Source: SYFT01 sp964471115
GTDB lineage: Bacteria > Acidobacteriota > Vicinamibacteria > Vicinamibacterales > SCN-69-37
Direction of reading: 5' to 3'
DNA length: 64,000 bases
Assembly: GCA_964471115.1 (NCBI GenBank)
Contig: CAYYFE010000011.1
Span: 32,044-96,043 of the forward strand
The position numbers and the translations under genes are program-made. Under the pieces are notes generated by a model. That model made no database searches. It saw only the letters and a list, made by a program, of their open reading frames with translations, and was not told the DNA's origin. Position 1 is the stretch's first letter. The number at the start of each line of letters is the position of its first letter. Positions 1 through 8,732 of the stretch are shown in pieces.

Positions 1-198
1 CACGGCCAGGAAGGCCTGCTGTACGACCCGGCCGATCCCCGGACGCTGGATGCGGCGCTCGTGCAGCTGACCGATCCCGCGCTGCGGCGCCGGCTCGGCG
101 ATGCCGCGCGCGCGCGGGCCGTGGCGCAGTACAGTTGGCGTGCGCACTGCCAGGCCCTGGACGCCCGGCTGCGCGCGCTGGTGCGAACCCGACGCTGA
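1..198 (+). CDS. Glycosyltransferase family 4 protein, C-terminal fragment (cut by window edge)
   Basis: The frame is open from base 1 to a TGA at 196-198 and gives 65 residues. They read like the end of a GT-B fold glycosyltransferase: a segment resembling 'G..GLLYDPADPRTLDAAL', then an Arg/Ala-rich helix and an aromatic helix typical of the last helices of GT4 enzymes. The N-terminus and catalytic part lie outside the window. The next gene starts 1 base after this stop and is also GT4, so this is probably the first of a run of envelope glycan glycosyltransferases. Assignment rests on C-terminal similarity and context only. Confidence 0.6.
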   Translation, partial: HGQEGLLYDPADPRTLDAALVQLTDPALRRRLGDAARARAVAQYSWRAHCQALDARLRALVRTRR

Positions 199-199
199 C

Positions 200-1462
200 A
201 TGTCGCTGCGAGTGCTGCTGGTCACCGACTCGTTCCCGCCCGACGCCGGCGGGTCGGGCTGGAGCACGTTCGAGCTGGCCCGGCAGCTCACCGCGCGCGA
301 TCACGCCGTGTCGGTCGTGCATGTCAGCGCCGGCGGCGCGCGCGGCCTCCACGAGGATCACTACGACGGCATCGCCGTCACGCGCGTCAGGCGCCGCGTG
401 CCCAACGTGCCGGCCCTCCGCAACGTGCTCAAGAACGAGATCCTCTGGCGGTCGCTCGCGTCCTGGCTGGCCGATCGCGTGGACCGGTCGCCGGCGGACG
501 TCATCCACGCGCAACATGTCATGACCACGGTGCCCTCGGTGCGCGCGGGCCGGCGGCTGCGGGTGCCGGTCGTGGCCACCGTCCGCGACTACTGGCCGGT
601 CTGTTACTGGTCAGACCTGATCGTGGATCCGGCCCAGCCTGATCTGTGTCCCGCCTGTTCGCTGGAAGGCATGCGCGCGTGTACGCGGCACCGGGGCGGC
701 CTGGGCGCGGCGGGGTGGGGCCTGATTCCCTACATGCGCCGCAACCTCGACACCAAGCAGCGCGCGCTGGGCGAGGCCCACGCGATCATCGGGGTCAGCT
801 CGGTGATCACGCACGACCTGCTCACCCGGGCGCGGCACCTCGACCCCGCGCGCGTCACCACGATTCCCAACCCGGTGGACGTGAGCGCGCTCACGCCGGT
901 CCTCACGCGTCCAGAGGCGCCGTTCGTGCTGTACGCAGGCAAGCTGGCGGTGAACAAGGGCGTGCAGTACCTGCTGCCCGCCCTCGACGCCGCGGGCGTC
1001 ACCTGGCCGCTCGTCGTGGTGGGCGACGGCCCCCTGCGATCCCGGCTGGAGGCCGACGCCGCGCGCCGGGGCCGCCCCGTGCAGTGGCTGGGTTGGCGGC
1101 CGCGCGGCGAGGTCCTCGATCTGATGCGCCGCTGCGCCGTGCTCGCGTTCCCGTCGTACGGCCCCGAGTCGCTCAGCCGGGTCCTCATCGAAGCCGCGGC
1201 GCTCGGCACGCCGATCGCGGCGATGGACACCGGCGGCACGCGCGACATCATCACGCACGACGTGACCGGCCTGCTGACACCGACACCGGAGGCCTTTGCC
1301 GACGCGCTCGCCCGGCTGACGAGGGACGCGGCCCTGCGCGCCCGTCTGGGCGCCGCGGCCGCCGCGCACGTGCGCGCGACCTTCGACGCGCCCGCGGTGG
1401 CCGCGCGCGTCGAAGCGGTCTACCGGCGCGTGGTCGACGAATCCGGCGGGAGTCCCCGATGA
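200..1462 (+). CDS. Glycosyltransferase family 4 (GT-B) protein
   Basis: This 420-residue cytosolic glycosyltransferase probably moves a sugar from a nucleotide-sugar donor onto a lipid-linked glycan. The N-terminal Rossmann domain opens with LLVTDSFPPDAGGSG. A Cys cluster near residues 135-160 (CYW, then CPAC and a further Cys) sits where many GT4 enzymes carry a short Cys-rich loop. The donor domain has the usual 'YAGKLAVNKGVQYLL' strand-helix and the E-x7-E motif (ESLSRVLIE, near residue 320). I chose ATG 200 because the conserved N-terminus begins there; the frame stays open upstream to 101 without conserved sequence. The stop overlaps the next start as ATGA. The acceptor and sugar cannot be read from sequence. 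Confidence 0.85.
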   Translation: MSLRVLLVTDSFPPDAGGSGWSTFELARQLTARDHAVSVVHVSAGGARGLHEDHYDGIAVTRVRRRVPNVPALRNVLKNEILWRSLASWLADRVDRSPADVIHAQHVMTTVPSVRAGRRLRVPVVATVRDYWPVCYWSDLIVDPAQPDLCPACSLEGMRACTRHRGGLGAAGWGLIPYMRRNLDTKQRALGEAHAIIGVSSVITHDLLTRARHLDPARVTTIPNPVDVSALTPVLTRPEAPFVLYAGKLAVNKGVQYLLPALDAAGVTWPLVVVGDGPLRSRLEADAARRGRPVQWLGWRPRGEVLDLMRRCAVLAFPSYGPESLSRVLIEAAALGTPIAAMDTGGTRDIITHDVTGLLTPTPEAFADALARLTRDAALRARLGAAAAAHVRATFDAPAVAARVEAVYRRVVDESGGSPR

Positions 1463-2715
1463 GCGCCGCGTGGCGCGTCGCCGTCATTGCGCGCGCGGTG
1501 CGGCCGCTGCACGGCGCGGGCGGACTCGAGCGGTCGGTCTACGATCTGGTGCGGCATCTGGCGGCGCGCGACGTGGACGTGACGTTGATCACCCCGCCGG
1601 CGACGGCCGTGCAGCGCGAACGGCCCGACGATCCGTTTGCGTCGCCGCGGATCACCGTGCGGCACGTGCCGTATGTCACGTTCCCGCTGGCCAACCGCCG
1701 CGGCACCACGATCCTCGATCGCAGCAGCGCGTACCCGCTGTGGGGCTGGCGCGCCGGCCGGCTGGCGGCCGCGTGGGCGCGCGCCGGCGCGATCGACATC
1801 GTGCACGCCTTCGGCGCGTCGGGCCTCGGCTACGCGCTGGCGAAACGCCCGGGCGATCCGCCGCTGGTGCTCAATCCCCAGGGCCTGGAGGAATTCGGCG
1901 CCACCGCGGAGCGGCCGCCGCGCCTCAAACGGCTGGCCTACCTGCCGCTGCGCGCGGCCGTGCGCGTCTGTGCCCGACGGGCCGACGCGATCATCGCCAC
2001 CGACCACGCGCTGGAACCCGTCGTCATCCGCCACCTGGCGCCGCGCCCCGGGCAGATGGTCACCATTCCCAACGGCCTGGACCTGGTGGAAACGGGCGCG
2101 CTGGCCGGCCCGGCCGACGGCCGGATGCTGCGGCGGCGCGCCGGGATCCGCGACGGCGAGTTCATCGTGCTCAGTGTGGGCCGGCTGGAACACAACAAGG
2201 GGTTCGACCTGCTCGCGCGGGCACTGGCCGACGCGCGCGCGCGCAGCCCGCGGCTGGACGCCACCGGATGGCGATGGGTCATCGCCGGCGCGGGCCCCTT
2301 CAAGCCGGCGCTGGAGCGGCTGGTGGCGTCGTTGGGCCTCGACCCGCATGTGATCTTCGCCGGCCGCGTGTCGGACGCCGACCTGCACGCCTGGTACGAA
2401 GCGGCGTCGGTGTTCGTCCATCCCACCCGGTATGAAGGCAGCTCCCTGGTGACGCTGGAAGCCATGGCGCATCGCCGCGCCGTCATCGCCACGCGCGCGG
2501 GCGGACTGCCCGACAAGGTCCATCCGGGCGAGACCGGCTGGCTCGTGGACGTGGGTGACGTCACCGCGCTGGCTGACGCGCTCGTGGACGCCTGCACGCG
2601 CCCGGAACGTCTGACGGCCATGGGGGACGCCGGCCGCCGCCTGGTCGAGTCGACGTTTGCCTGGCCCGTGCTGGCGGACCAGCTGCTGCACGTCTACGCC
2701 CGCCTGCGTCCCTGA
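1459..2715 (+). CDS. Glycosyltransferase family 4 (GT-B) protein
   Basis: A second GT4 enzyme, 418 residues. It begins AWRVAVIARAVRPLHGAGGLE, with the glycine-rich loop that binds the nucleotide sugar. The C-terminal domain has SVGRLEHNKGFDLLARAL and an E-x7-E motif in YEGSSLVTLEAMA near residue 324. ATG 1459 overlaps the preceding TGA as ATGA, so translation is probably coupled. With its neighbours it probably builds a surface polysaccharide or glycolipid on the cytosolic face of the inner membrane. It is not closely similar to the GT4 gene before it, so the pair likely adds different residues. Confidence 0.85.
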   Translation: MSAAWRVAVIARAVRPLHGAGGLERSVYDLVRHLAARDVDVTLITPPATAVQRERPDDPFASPRITVRHVPYVTFPLANRRGTTILDRSSAYPLWGWRAGRLAAAWARAGAIDIVHAFGASGLGYALAKRPGDPPLVLNPQGLEEFGATAERPPRLKRLAYLPLRAAVRVCARRADAIIATDHALEPVVIRHLAPRPGQMVTIPNGLDLVETGALAGPADGRMLRRRAGIRDGEFIVLSVGRLEHNKGFDLLARALADARARSPRLDATGWRWVIAGAGPFKPALERLVASLGLDPHVIFAGRVSDADLHAWYEAASVFVHPTRYEGSSLVTLEAMAHRRAVIATRAGGLPDKVHPGETGWLVDVGDVTALADALVDACTRPERLTAMGDAGRRLVESTFAWPVLADQLLHVYARLRP

Positions 2716-2729
2716 CCGGCGCGCGGGAT

Positions 2730-2735
2730 TACAAT
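2730..2735 (+). promoter_or_regulatory. Candidate -10 element for a leaderless or very short-leader transcript
   Basis: TACAAT matches TATAAT at five of six positions and ends nine bases before ATG 2745. A start site 6-8 bases downstream of a -10 would put the transcript's 5' end at the start codon. No clear -35 and no Shine-Dalgarno are visible. The same TACAAT spacing recurs before the gene starting at 30636. Confidence 0.35.
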
Positions 2736-2744
2736 CGACTGCCC

Positions 2745-4280
2745 ATGACGACCGCGCTCCCCCGCTGGCACTGGCTGATCCTCGCCGGCATCCTGGCCGC
2801 GGGCGGCGCGCTGCGGTTCACGGCGATTGGCCAGGGCATTCCGTTTGCGCTGGGCATCGACGAACCCGAGATCATGGAGCGCTCGGTGCGGATGATGAAG
2901 ACGGGTGATTTGCACCCGCGCTTCTTCGACTATCCGGGCCTCTACATCTATCTGCAGTTCATCGTCGCCACCGTCCGTTTCATCGTGGGCGGCATCCAGG
3001 GACTGTGGGCCCACCTCGATCAGGCGCCGGTCGCCGAGTTTTATCTGTGGGGCCGCGTGGTCACCGCCTCGCTCGGCACGGCCACCATCGCGCTGGTCTA
3101 CCTGGCGGGACGCCGGATTTCCCCGCTGACCGGGTTGCTGGCCGCGGCGTTGTTCGCCAGCCAGTCGCTCCACATCCGGGAATCACACTTCGTGCTGACC
3201 GACGTGCCCATGACGTTTTTCATCACGCTCACGTGGGTGCTGATGTTGCGGGCCTTCACCCGGACGGATCTGCACGCGTGGATCTGGGCGGGACTGGCCG
3301 CCGGCGCCGCCGCCGCCACCAAGTACAACGGCGGCGTGGCCATTCTGCTGCCGGCCATCGGCGTCCTGCTGCACGCCGCCGGCCTCGGCTGGCGCCTGCG
3401 CGCGATGGTCGCAACGGGTCTGGCCGCGCTGGGGATGTTCGTGGTGTGCGCGCCCTACACGGTGATCGCCCTGCCGGAGTTCCTCAACGCGTTTGCGTAC
3501 CTCTCTCACATGTACGCCGAAGGCCCGCTGCGCCCCGAGCCGGCGTGGCTGACGTATCTGAAGCACCTGCGGCTGAACTTCTCGCTGCCCGGCCTGGCGG
3601 CCGCGGCCCTGGGGCTGGGACTGGCCGCGCGCGCCGCCTGGCGCGCCGATCGCAGCCCCGCCACGTTGACCTGGGTGCTGAGCGCGACGTTTGCGATGGT
3701 GTACTTCTGGATGATCTCCGGGCAGCGGCTGGTGTGGGGCCGGTATCTGCTCCCGCTGTTGCCGTTCCTCTCGGTGCTGGCGGGCGGCGGCCTCGCCTGG
3801 GCGGTCTCGGCCCTGGCCGGACGATTCCGCCATCGGGCCGTGGCGCCGGCGGCGGCGCTGGCGATGACCGCGCTGGTGGTGGCCCTGCCGCTGACCAACG
3901 CCCTGGACTGGCTCAACACGGCGCGGAAGGTGAGCACCCAGGAACAGCTGTATCGATGGGTGCTCGAACATGTCCCTCCCGGCTCGACGATTGCGACCGA
4001 GACGCGGGAAGTGCTGCTGCCCGCCGACCGCTACGTGCTGCAGTACCCCCGCCGGCTGATCGACCGGTCCACCGACGACTACCGCGACGCCGGAGTGGAC
4101 TATCTTCTGGCCTCGTCGCAGTCCTTCCGCGTGGCGTTTTACGTCAGTCCGCCTGAGCCCGCGGCCGTGGTGGGGTATACCGATCTCTTCAAGCGCAACG
4201 AACACGTCATCACCTTCATGCCCAGCGCTGATCACCCCGGTCCGGAACTGCGTCTGTATCGGGTGCTGCCGCGGCAATGA
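2745..4280 (+). CDS. GT39/PMT-like polytopic membrane glycosyltransferase
   Basis: This 511-residue protein has roughly ten to twelve hydrophobic segments. The first periplasmic loop, after about residue 35, carries acidic residues (GIDEPEIMERSV), as in the GT-C fold where an Asp or Glu there is catalytic. The PMT-like block ASQSLHIRESHFVLTDVP (near 145) matches bacterial dolichyl-phosphate-mannose-type transferases. Such enzymes use polyprenyl-phosphate sugars on the periplasmic face to glycosylate lipids or proteins. A soluble region of about 120 residues follows the last membrane span. It lies 29 bases after the GT4 genes and its stop overlaps the next start as ATGA. The substrate is unknown. 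Confidence 0.75.
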   Translation: MTTALPRWHWLILAGILAAGGALRFTAIGQGIPFALGIDEPEIMERSVRMMKTGDLHPRFFDYPGLYIYLQFIVATVRFIVGGIQGLWAHLDQAPVAEFYLWGRVVTASLGTATIALVYLAGRRISPLTGLLAAALFASQSLHIRESHFVLTDVPMTFFITLTWVLMLRAFTRTDLHAWIWAGLAAGAAAATKYNGGVAILLPAIGVLLHAAGLGWRLRAMVATGLAALGMFVVCAPYTVIALPEFLNAFAYLSHMYAEGPLRPEPAWLTYLKHLRLNFSLPGLAAAALGLGLAARAAWRADRSPATLTWVLSATFAMVYFWMISGQRLVWGRYLLPLLPFLSVLAGGGLAWAVSALAGRFRHRAVAPAAALAMTALVVALPLTNALDWLNTARKVSTQEQLYRWVLEHVPPGSTIATETREVLLPADRYVLQYPRRLIDRSTDDYRDAGVDYLLASSQSFRVAFYVSPPEPAAVVGYTDLFKRNEHVITFMPSADHPGPELRLYRVLPRQ

Positions 4281-6280
4281 CGGGTCGTGTGATCCGCGCC
4301 GGCGCCTGGGGGATCCTGGCCGCCGTCAGCCTCGAAGTCGCGGCTCGCCAGCTCCTGCGCACGTCGTGGCTGCCGGGCGCGCCTGACGCCCCGCTGGCGC
4401 TGGCCGCGCTGGCCGCGGCGGCCGGTCTCGTGGCGGCCGCGACCAGACCGGCCCGGATTCGGGGCCTCGTGTTCGGCGTCGCGCTGGCGGCCGGCCTGGC
4501 CCTGCAGTTGCACAACGGCGCGCGCCTGCAGAGCGACGCGTTTTATTACTACGCGTATCTCCGCTCCGCCGCCTTCGATCGCGACGTCTCGCTGGCCAAC
4601 GACTACCGGATGCTCGGGCTGGGCGACAAACCGCACCTGTTTGAACCGACCGTCACCGGCTACGCACATTCCGCGTGGACCGTCGGCCCCGCGATCGTGT
4701 GGGCGCCGTTCTTCGGCGCGGGCCACGTCGCCGCCACGCGCCTGCAGGCCGCCGGACGCGACGTCGCCACCGACGGCACCTCGTTTCCCTACCGGCAGTC
4801 CATCGTCATCGCCGGGCTCGTGTATGCGTTGATCGGCTGGTGGGCCGTGCTGCGCCTCTGTGAGTCCTGGTTTCCCACCCGGGTGGCGGCCTCGGCCGTG
4901 CTCCTGCTGGCCACGGGCTCGTTCATGCTCTGGTACACGCTCATCGAGCCGACGATGACGCATGCGCCATCGATGGCGGCGGTGTCCCTGTTCCTGCTCT
5001 GGTGGCGGCACACGCGCGACGCGCGCACACCCGCGCAGTGGATCGCGCTCGGCGTCCTCGCCGGCCTGATGACGCTCATCCGGTGGCAGAACGCGCTCTT
5101 CGCCCTGGTGCCGGCCGTTGAAGCACTGACCGTGCTGGTGGCGGCGGCACGGGCCGGCGATCACCGGCGCGTCACAGAGGTTCTCGTGGGGGGCCTGTCG
5201 TTCACGGCCGTCGCGGCGTGTGTCTTCTCCCCGCAGATGGTCGCGTGGAAGGCGATCTACGGCGCGTGGCTGGCCGTCTCGCCGGTCGGCCCGCAGATCC
5301 GCCTGGCCTCACCCGAACTCGAGCTCACGCTGTTTTCCTCGCGGAACGGTCTGGTGGCGATGACTCCGCTGTTGTACGTCGCGCTGACGGGACTGGCGGC
5401 GTTTGCCTGGCGGCACCGGCGCGACGGGGTGCCGATGGTCCTCGCGGTGGCGGCGATGGTGTGGTTCAACGCGTCCATCCAGGATTGGTGGGGCTCGGAT
5501 GGCTTCGGCGGCCGCCGGTTCGACGGCATCATGCCGGCCGCCGCGATTGGACTGGCCACCGCGCTGACCGCGCTGCAGCGCTGGATCCGCGCGTACCCGC
5601 AGTGGACCGTGGCCGTCGTCCTGGCGGCGGGTGTGGGCTGGAACGTCACCCTCGTCACCGCCGCGCAACGCGGACTCGTGCGCCTGGGTGAGGCGATCGA
5701 CTTCGGCCGGGTCGGCGGCGCTCAGGCGCGGCTCGGGCTGGAGTGGATCGGTCATCCGTTCTCGTTCCCCGCGAACTACTGGTTCGCCTGGCGCAACGGT
5801 GTGTCACCGGCGGCGTACGACCGTCTGGGCCCCTCGATGTTTCTGGGCGACCCCCGGCAGCCCACCGGGCGTATCGACGTAGGCGGCGACGATGCCCTGC
5901 TGCTCGGGGCGGGCTGGTTCGGGACCGAGCGGGACGGTGACACGACGTTCCGCTGGGCCACCCACCAGAGCGGCGTGATCATTCCGCTGGCGCGCGTCGC
6001 GCCGCTGACCGTCGAGCTGCGCGCGCGGGCGTTCGGATTCCCCGGGGCCCCGCCGCAGCGGGTGACCATCGACACGGGCCGCGGCCGCTTCGGACCGTTC
6101 GAGCTGGGCGGCGAGTGGCAGACGATCACCGTCGACACGCCGGCGTCGGCGTGGCGCGCGGGCCTCAATCGCGTCCAGCTGTCATTCGATCGCGCGCACA
6201 CGCCCGCCAGCGTCGGCCTCGGCGGCGACGCGCGGCCCCTGGCCGCGGCGGTCGACGTCTTCCGGGTGACCGCGCGATGA
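4277..6280 (+). CDS. Polytopic membrane protein, probable GT-C glycosyltransferase (paralogue 1)
   Basis: 667 residues, with many membrane spans in the first 470 and a soluble, beta-rich C-terminal region of about 190. The first large loop has ARLQSDAFYYYAYLRS (about residue 81) and FDRDVSLANDYRM, then EPTVTGYAHSAWTVGPAIVW; the Asp-rich loop after the first spans fits GT-C enzymes. A second conserved stretch is DGFGGRRFDGIMPA. The C-terminal part, with a GGDDALLLGAGWFG motif, looks like a carbohydrate-binding-type beta sandwich. It is clearly paralogous to the next gene. ATG 4277 overlaps the upstream stop, and its own stop overlaps the next ATG. No characterised family was recognised, so the function is inferred. 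Confidence 0.6.
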   Translation: MTGRVIRAGAWGILAAVSLEVAARQLLRTSWLPGAPDAPLALAALAAAAGLVAAATRPARIRGLVFGVALAAGLALQLHNGARLQSDAFYYYAYLRSAAFDRDVSLANDYRMLGLGDKPHLFEPTVTGYAHSAWTVGPAIVWAPFFGAGHVAATRLQAAGRDVATDGTSFPYRQSIVIAGLVYALIGWWAVLRLCESWFPTRVAASAVLLLATGSFMLWYTLIEPTMTHAPSMAAVSLFLLWWRHTRDARTPAQWIALGVLAGLMTLIRWQNALFALVPAVEALTVLVAAARAGDHRRVTEVLVGGLSFTAVAACVFSPQMVAWKAIYGAWLAVSPVGPQIRLASPELELTLFSSRNGLVAMTPLLYVALTGLAAFAWRHRRDGVPMVLAVAAMVWFNASIQDWWGSDGFGGRRFDGIMPAAAIGLATALTALQRWIRAYPQWTVAVVLAAGVGWNVTLVTAAQRGLVRLGEAIDFGRVGGAQARLGLEWIGHPFSFPANYWFAWRNGVSPAAYDRLGPSMFLGDPRQPTGRIDVGGDDALLLGAGWFGTERDGDTTFRWATHQSGVIIPLARVAPLTVELRARAFGFPGAPPQRVTIDTGRGRFGPFELGGEWQTITVDTPASAWRAGLNRVQLSFDRAHTPASVGLGGDARPLAAAVDVFRVTAR

Positions 6281-8244
6281 CGCCGCGTCTGGCCGCGCGG
6301 GGCCTGGGCGCCGTCGCCCTCACGGCCGGCCTGGCCGACATCGTCCTGCGGCAGCTCGCGCGCTGGTCGCCGCTGGCCGAGGTGGCCGGCCGGGACGAGC
6401 TGTCTCCGTGGTGGGCCGCGCTGGTCGCGGTGATCGGCGCCCTCCCGTGGATCGCGCGGCGCACGCCGGTCGCGATCATCCTGCTGGCGGGTGTCGTCAT
6501 CGGCGGCGCGGCGCAGCTGGTGATGGGCGCGCGGCTGCAGAGCGACGGCTTCTTCTACTTCGCGTTCACGCGATCGATGTGGTTCGATCGCGACGTCAAC
6601 CTGACCAACGACTACGCGATGCTGGGCATCGACGATCCCCAGCATCAGTTCCTGCTCGAACCCACGGTCACCGGGTACGCCCAGAGCGCCTGGGCGATCG
6701 GACCGGCCATCGCGTGGACGCCGTTCTTCGCGGCCGGCCATCTCGCGGCCACGGTGCAGGCCGCCCGCGGGCTCGACGTCAAGACCGACGGCACCTCGTA
6801 TCCGTATCGTCAGGCGGTCTGCCTGGGCGGACTCTTCTACGGCCTGCTGGGCCTGTGGTGGTCGTACCGGCTGGCGCGCCAGTGGGCGCCCTCGCGCGCC
6901 GCGCTGGCCTCGACGATCGCGATCGGCGGCGGCACGTTCCTGCTCTGGTACCTCGTGCGTGAACCCACCATGAGCCACACCGTCTCGATGGCCGCGGTCG
7001 CGGGCTTCACGCTGGCGTGGATGCGGCACCGCGCGTCGGCCGACTGGCGCGTGTGGGCGGCCCTGGGTGTGCTGGGCGGCGTGATGGTCATCATGCGCTG
7101 GCAGAATGCGATCGTCCTGCTCGTACCGGCCGTCCTGCTCGTCACGCGGCCGGCGCTGGCGGCGGCGTTTGCCGCGGGCGTCTTCGTCGGCACGTGGCCG
7201 CAACTCTGGACGTGGCACGCGTTGTACGGCGAGTGGATCACGCAGCCGCCGGTCAGTCCCCGGATGCACTGGATGGCGTCGCAGTGGATCGACGTGTTGT
7301 GGTCGACCCGCTCCGGACTTTTTGCGACGTCGCCGCTGGCCTATCTCGGCGCCGTGGGGTTGGTGCCGCTCTGGCGCCGGCATCGCGCGCTCGCCGGCAT
7401 GGGGCTGCTGACGCTCGCGCTGATGACGTGGACCAACGGCGCGGTCGAAGACTGGTGGGCGGGCGCGAGTTTTGGCGGGCGGCGGTTCGACAGCCTGCTG
7501 CCGTTTCTGATCAGCGGACTGGCGGCCGCCCTGCTGACGGCCGCCGCCTGGATGGCGCGGCGCCCGCTGGTGACGGCGGCGGCGCTGCTGTCGATCCTGG
7601 TCGTCTGGAACGTCACGCTGATGGGCGTGGCGCGATCGGGCGCCTACCGGATCGGCCAGATCGTCTCATTCGCCGACCTCGCCGACGCCCAGGTGCGTGT
7701 GGCGCACGACTGGGTCGGCCATCCGCCCTCCCTGCCGGCCAACGCCGTGTGGGCCCTGGCCAACGGCGTCGCGCCGGCCCGCTTCGATCTCCTGCGGCCC
7801 AACCGCTTCCTGGGCGACCCGACGCGTCCGTACGGCCGCATCGACCTCGGTGGCGACGACGACGTGTATGTGGGATCGGGGTGGCACGGTCGCGAAGGCG
7901 AGGGCGAGCTGACGTTCCGCTGGAGCGACGCGCGCGCGGACGTGGTCGTGCCGCTGTACGGCCCCGCGCCGCTGTGGCTGCAGGTGCAGGCGGCGCCCTT
8001 CGAGGCGGCGGGTCTGCCGCCGCAGACGTTGACCGCCGAGATCAACGGTCACGCGCTGCCGCCCGTCGTCATGGCGCCGGGTTGGCAGCGACTCGAGATC
8101 CCCACCGACGAGACGCACTGGCGCGCCGGCGTCAACCGCGTGGTGCTGGTGTTTGGACGGGCCACACGGCCCGCCGACCTCGGCGGCACCGACGGCCGCC
8201 GGCTGTCCGCGGCGGTCGACTACGTGCGCATTCAGAAACGCTGA
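6277..8244 (+). CDS. Polytopic membrane protein, probable GT-C glycosyltransferase (paralogue 2)
   Basis: 655 residues, with the same plan as the gene before it: membrane spans, ARLQSDGFFYFAFTRS near residue 84, FDRDVNLTNDYAML, EPTVTGYAQSAWAIGP, ASFGGRRFDSLLP, then a C-terminal beta-rich domain with GGDDDVYVGSGWHG. The two therefore come from a tandem duplication that kept every probable catalytic block. I start at ATG 6277, which overlaps the preceding TGA as ATGA; the longer open frame upstream is the shadow of the previous gene. It ends the plus-strand glycosylation cluster and overlaps the convergent gene by 13 bases. Confidence 0.6.
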   Translation: MTPRLAARGLGAVALTAGLADIVLRQLARWSPLAEVAGRDELSPWWAALVAVIGALPWIARRTPVAIILLAGVVIGGAAQLVMGARLQSDGFFYFAFTRSMWFDRDVNLTNDYAMLGIDDPQHQFLLEPTVTGYAQSAWAIGPAIAWTPFFAAGHLAATVQAARGLDVKTDGTSYPYRQAVCLGGLFYGLLGLWWSYRLARQWAPSRAALASTIAIGGGTFLLWYLVREPTMSHTVSMAAVAGFTLAWMRHRASADWRVWAALGVLGGVMVIMRWQNAIVLLVPAVLLVTRPALAAAFAAGVFVGTWPQLWTWHALYGEWITQPPVSPRMHWMASQWIDVLWSTRSGLFATSPLAYLGAVGLVPLWRRHRALAGMGLLTLALMTWTNGAVEDWWAGASFGGRRFDSLLPFLISGLAAALLTAAAWMARRPLVTAAALLSILVVWNVTLMGVARSGAYRIGQIVSFADLADAQVRVAHDWVGHPPSLPANAVWALANGVAPARFDLLRPNRFLGDPTRPYGRIDLGGDDDVYVGSGWHGREGEGELTFRWSDARADVVVPLYGPAPLWLQVQAAPFEAAGLPPQTLTAEINGHALPPVVMAPGWQRLEIPTDETHWRAGVNRVVLVFGRATRPADLGGTDGRRLSAAVDYVRIQKR

Positions 8245-8732
8245 AGCCGGTACACGATGTCCGCGCGGGCGCGCAGGGCCTCGAGCCATTGGCGTTCGGC
8301 GTCGGCGCGGCGCTCGGGCGTCAGCGCGGCGAATCGCTGCTGCAGGTACCTCTCGCGGCGGATGTCGTCGCCCATCCACCGTTCGACGAACCACCGCTCC
8401 ACGCCGGCCACCGCCACCAGCCGGGCGGCGCCCTCCGGCCCCCCGGCGAATTGCTCCCAGTCCCGAACGCGCGCGTCGACGGCCTCGCGATCCGGATCGG
8501 GCACCTGGAACCGCCGCAGCTCCGCCGCCACCAGCCGGCGATCCGCCAGGACGCGCACGACGGCCAGATCGTCGCCCTCGGGCACGAGCCGGAGCGCGCG
8601 GACGGCGCGCACATCGGAGAGCGAGATCATGTCGCCGTTGACGACCGCCAGCACGCGGTCGAGCGTCGTCGCGGTCTGGCCCGCGGCGACACCCGACCCG
8701 ACGATCAGCGCCCACACACACCAGAACGGCAT
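8232..8732 (-). CDS. Exported SurA N-terminal-domain-like protein, no PPIase domain
   Basis: A 166-residue protein with a signal peptide (about residues 1-19, ending VAAG). It is followed by LDRVLAVVNGDMISLSDV, the hallmark opening of SurA-type periplasmic chaperones. It continues as a helical Arg-rich domain and ends without any parvulin prolyl-isomerase domain, so it is a chaperone-core-only form, far shorter than SurA at about 430 residues. ATG 8732 overlaps the stop of the Omp85 gene (TGATG), coupling it to outer-membrane assembly genes; it probably escorts beta-barrel clients to that machine. It is the last gene of the long minus-strand operon. Confidence 0.7.
   Translation of the reverse strand: MPFWCVWALIVGSGVAAGQTATTLDRVLAVVNGDMISLSDVRAVRALRLVPEGDDLAVVRVLADRRLVAAELRRFQVPDPDREAVDARVRDWEQFAGGPEGAARLVAVAGVERWFVERWMGDDIRRERYLQQRFAALTPERRADAERQWLEALRARADIVYRLQRF

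Noticed and set aside
611..1369. Long open frames antisense to genes (here and elsewhere, for example 12322-15018)
   Set aside because: They are a product of high GC; their residues are Arg/Pro/Ala-rich without motifs and they lie opposite well-supported genes.
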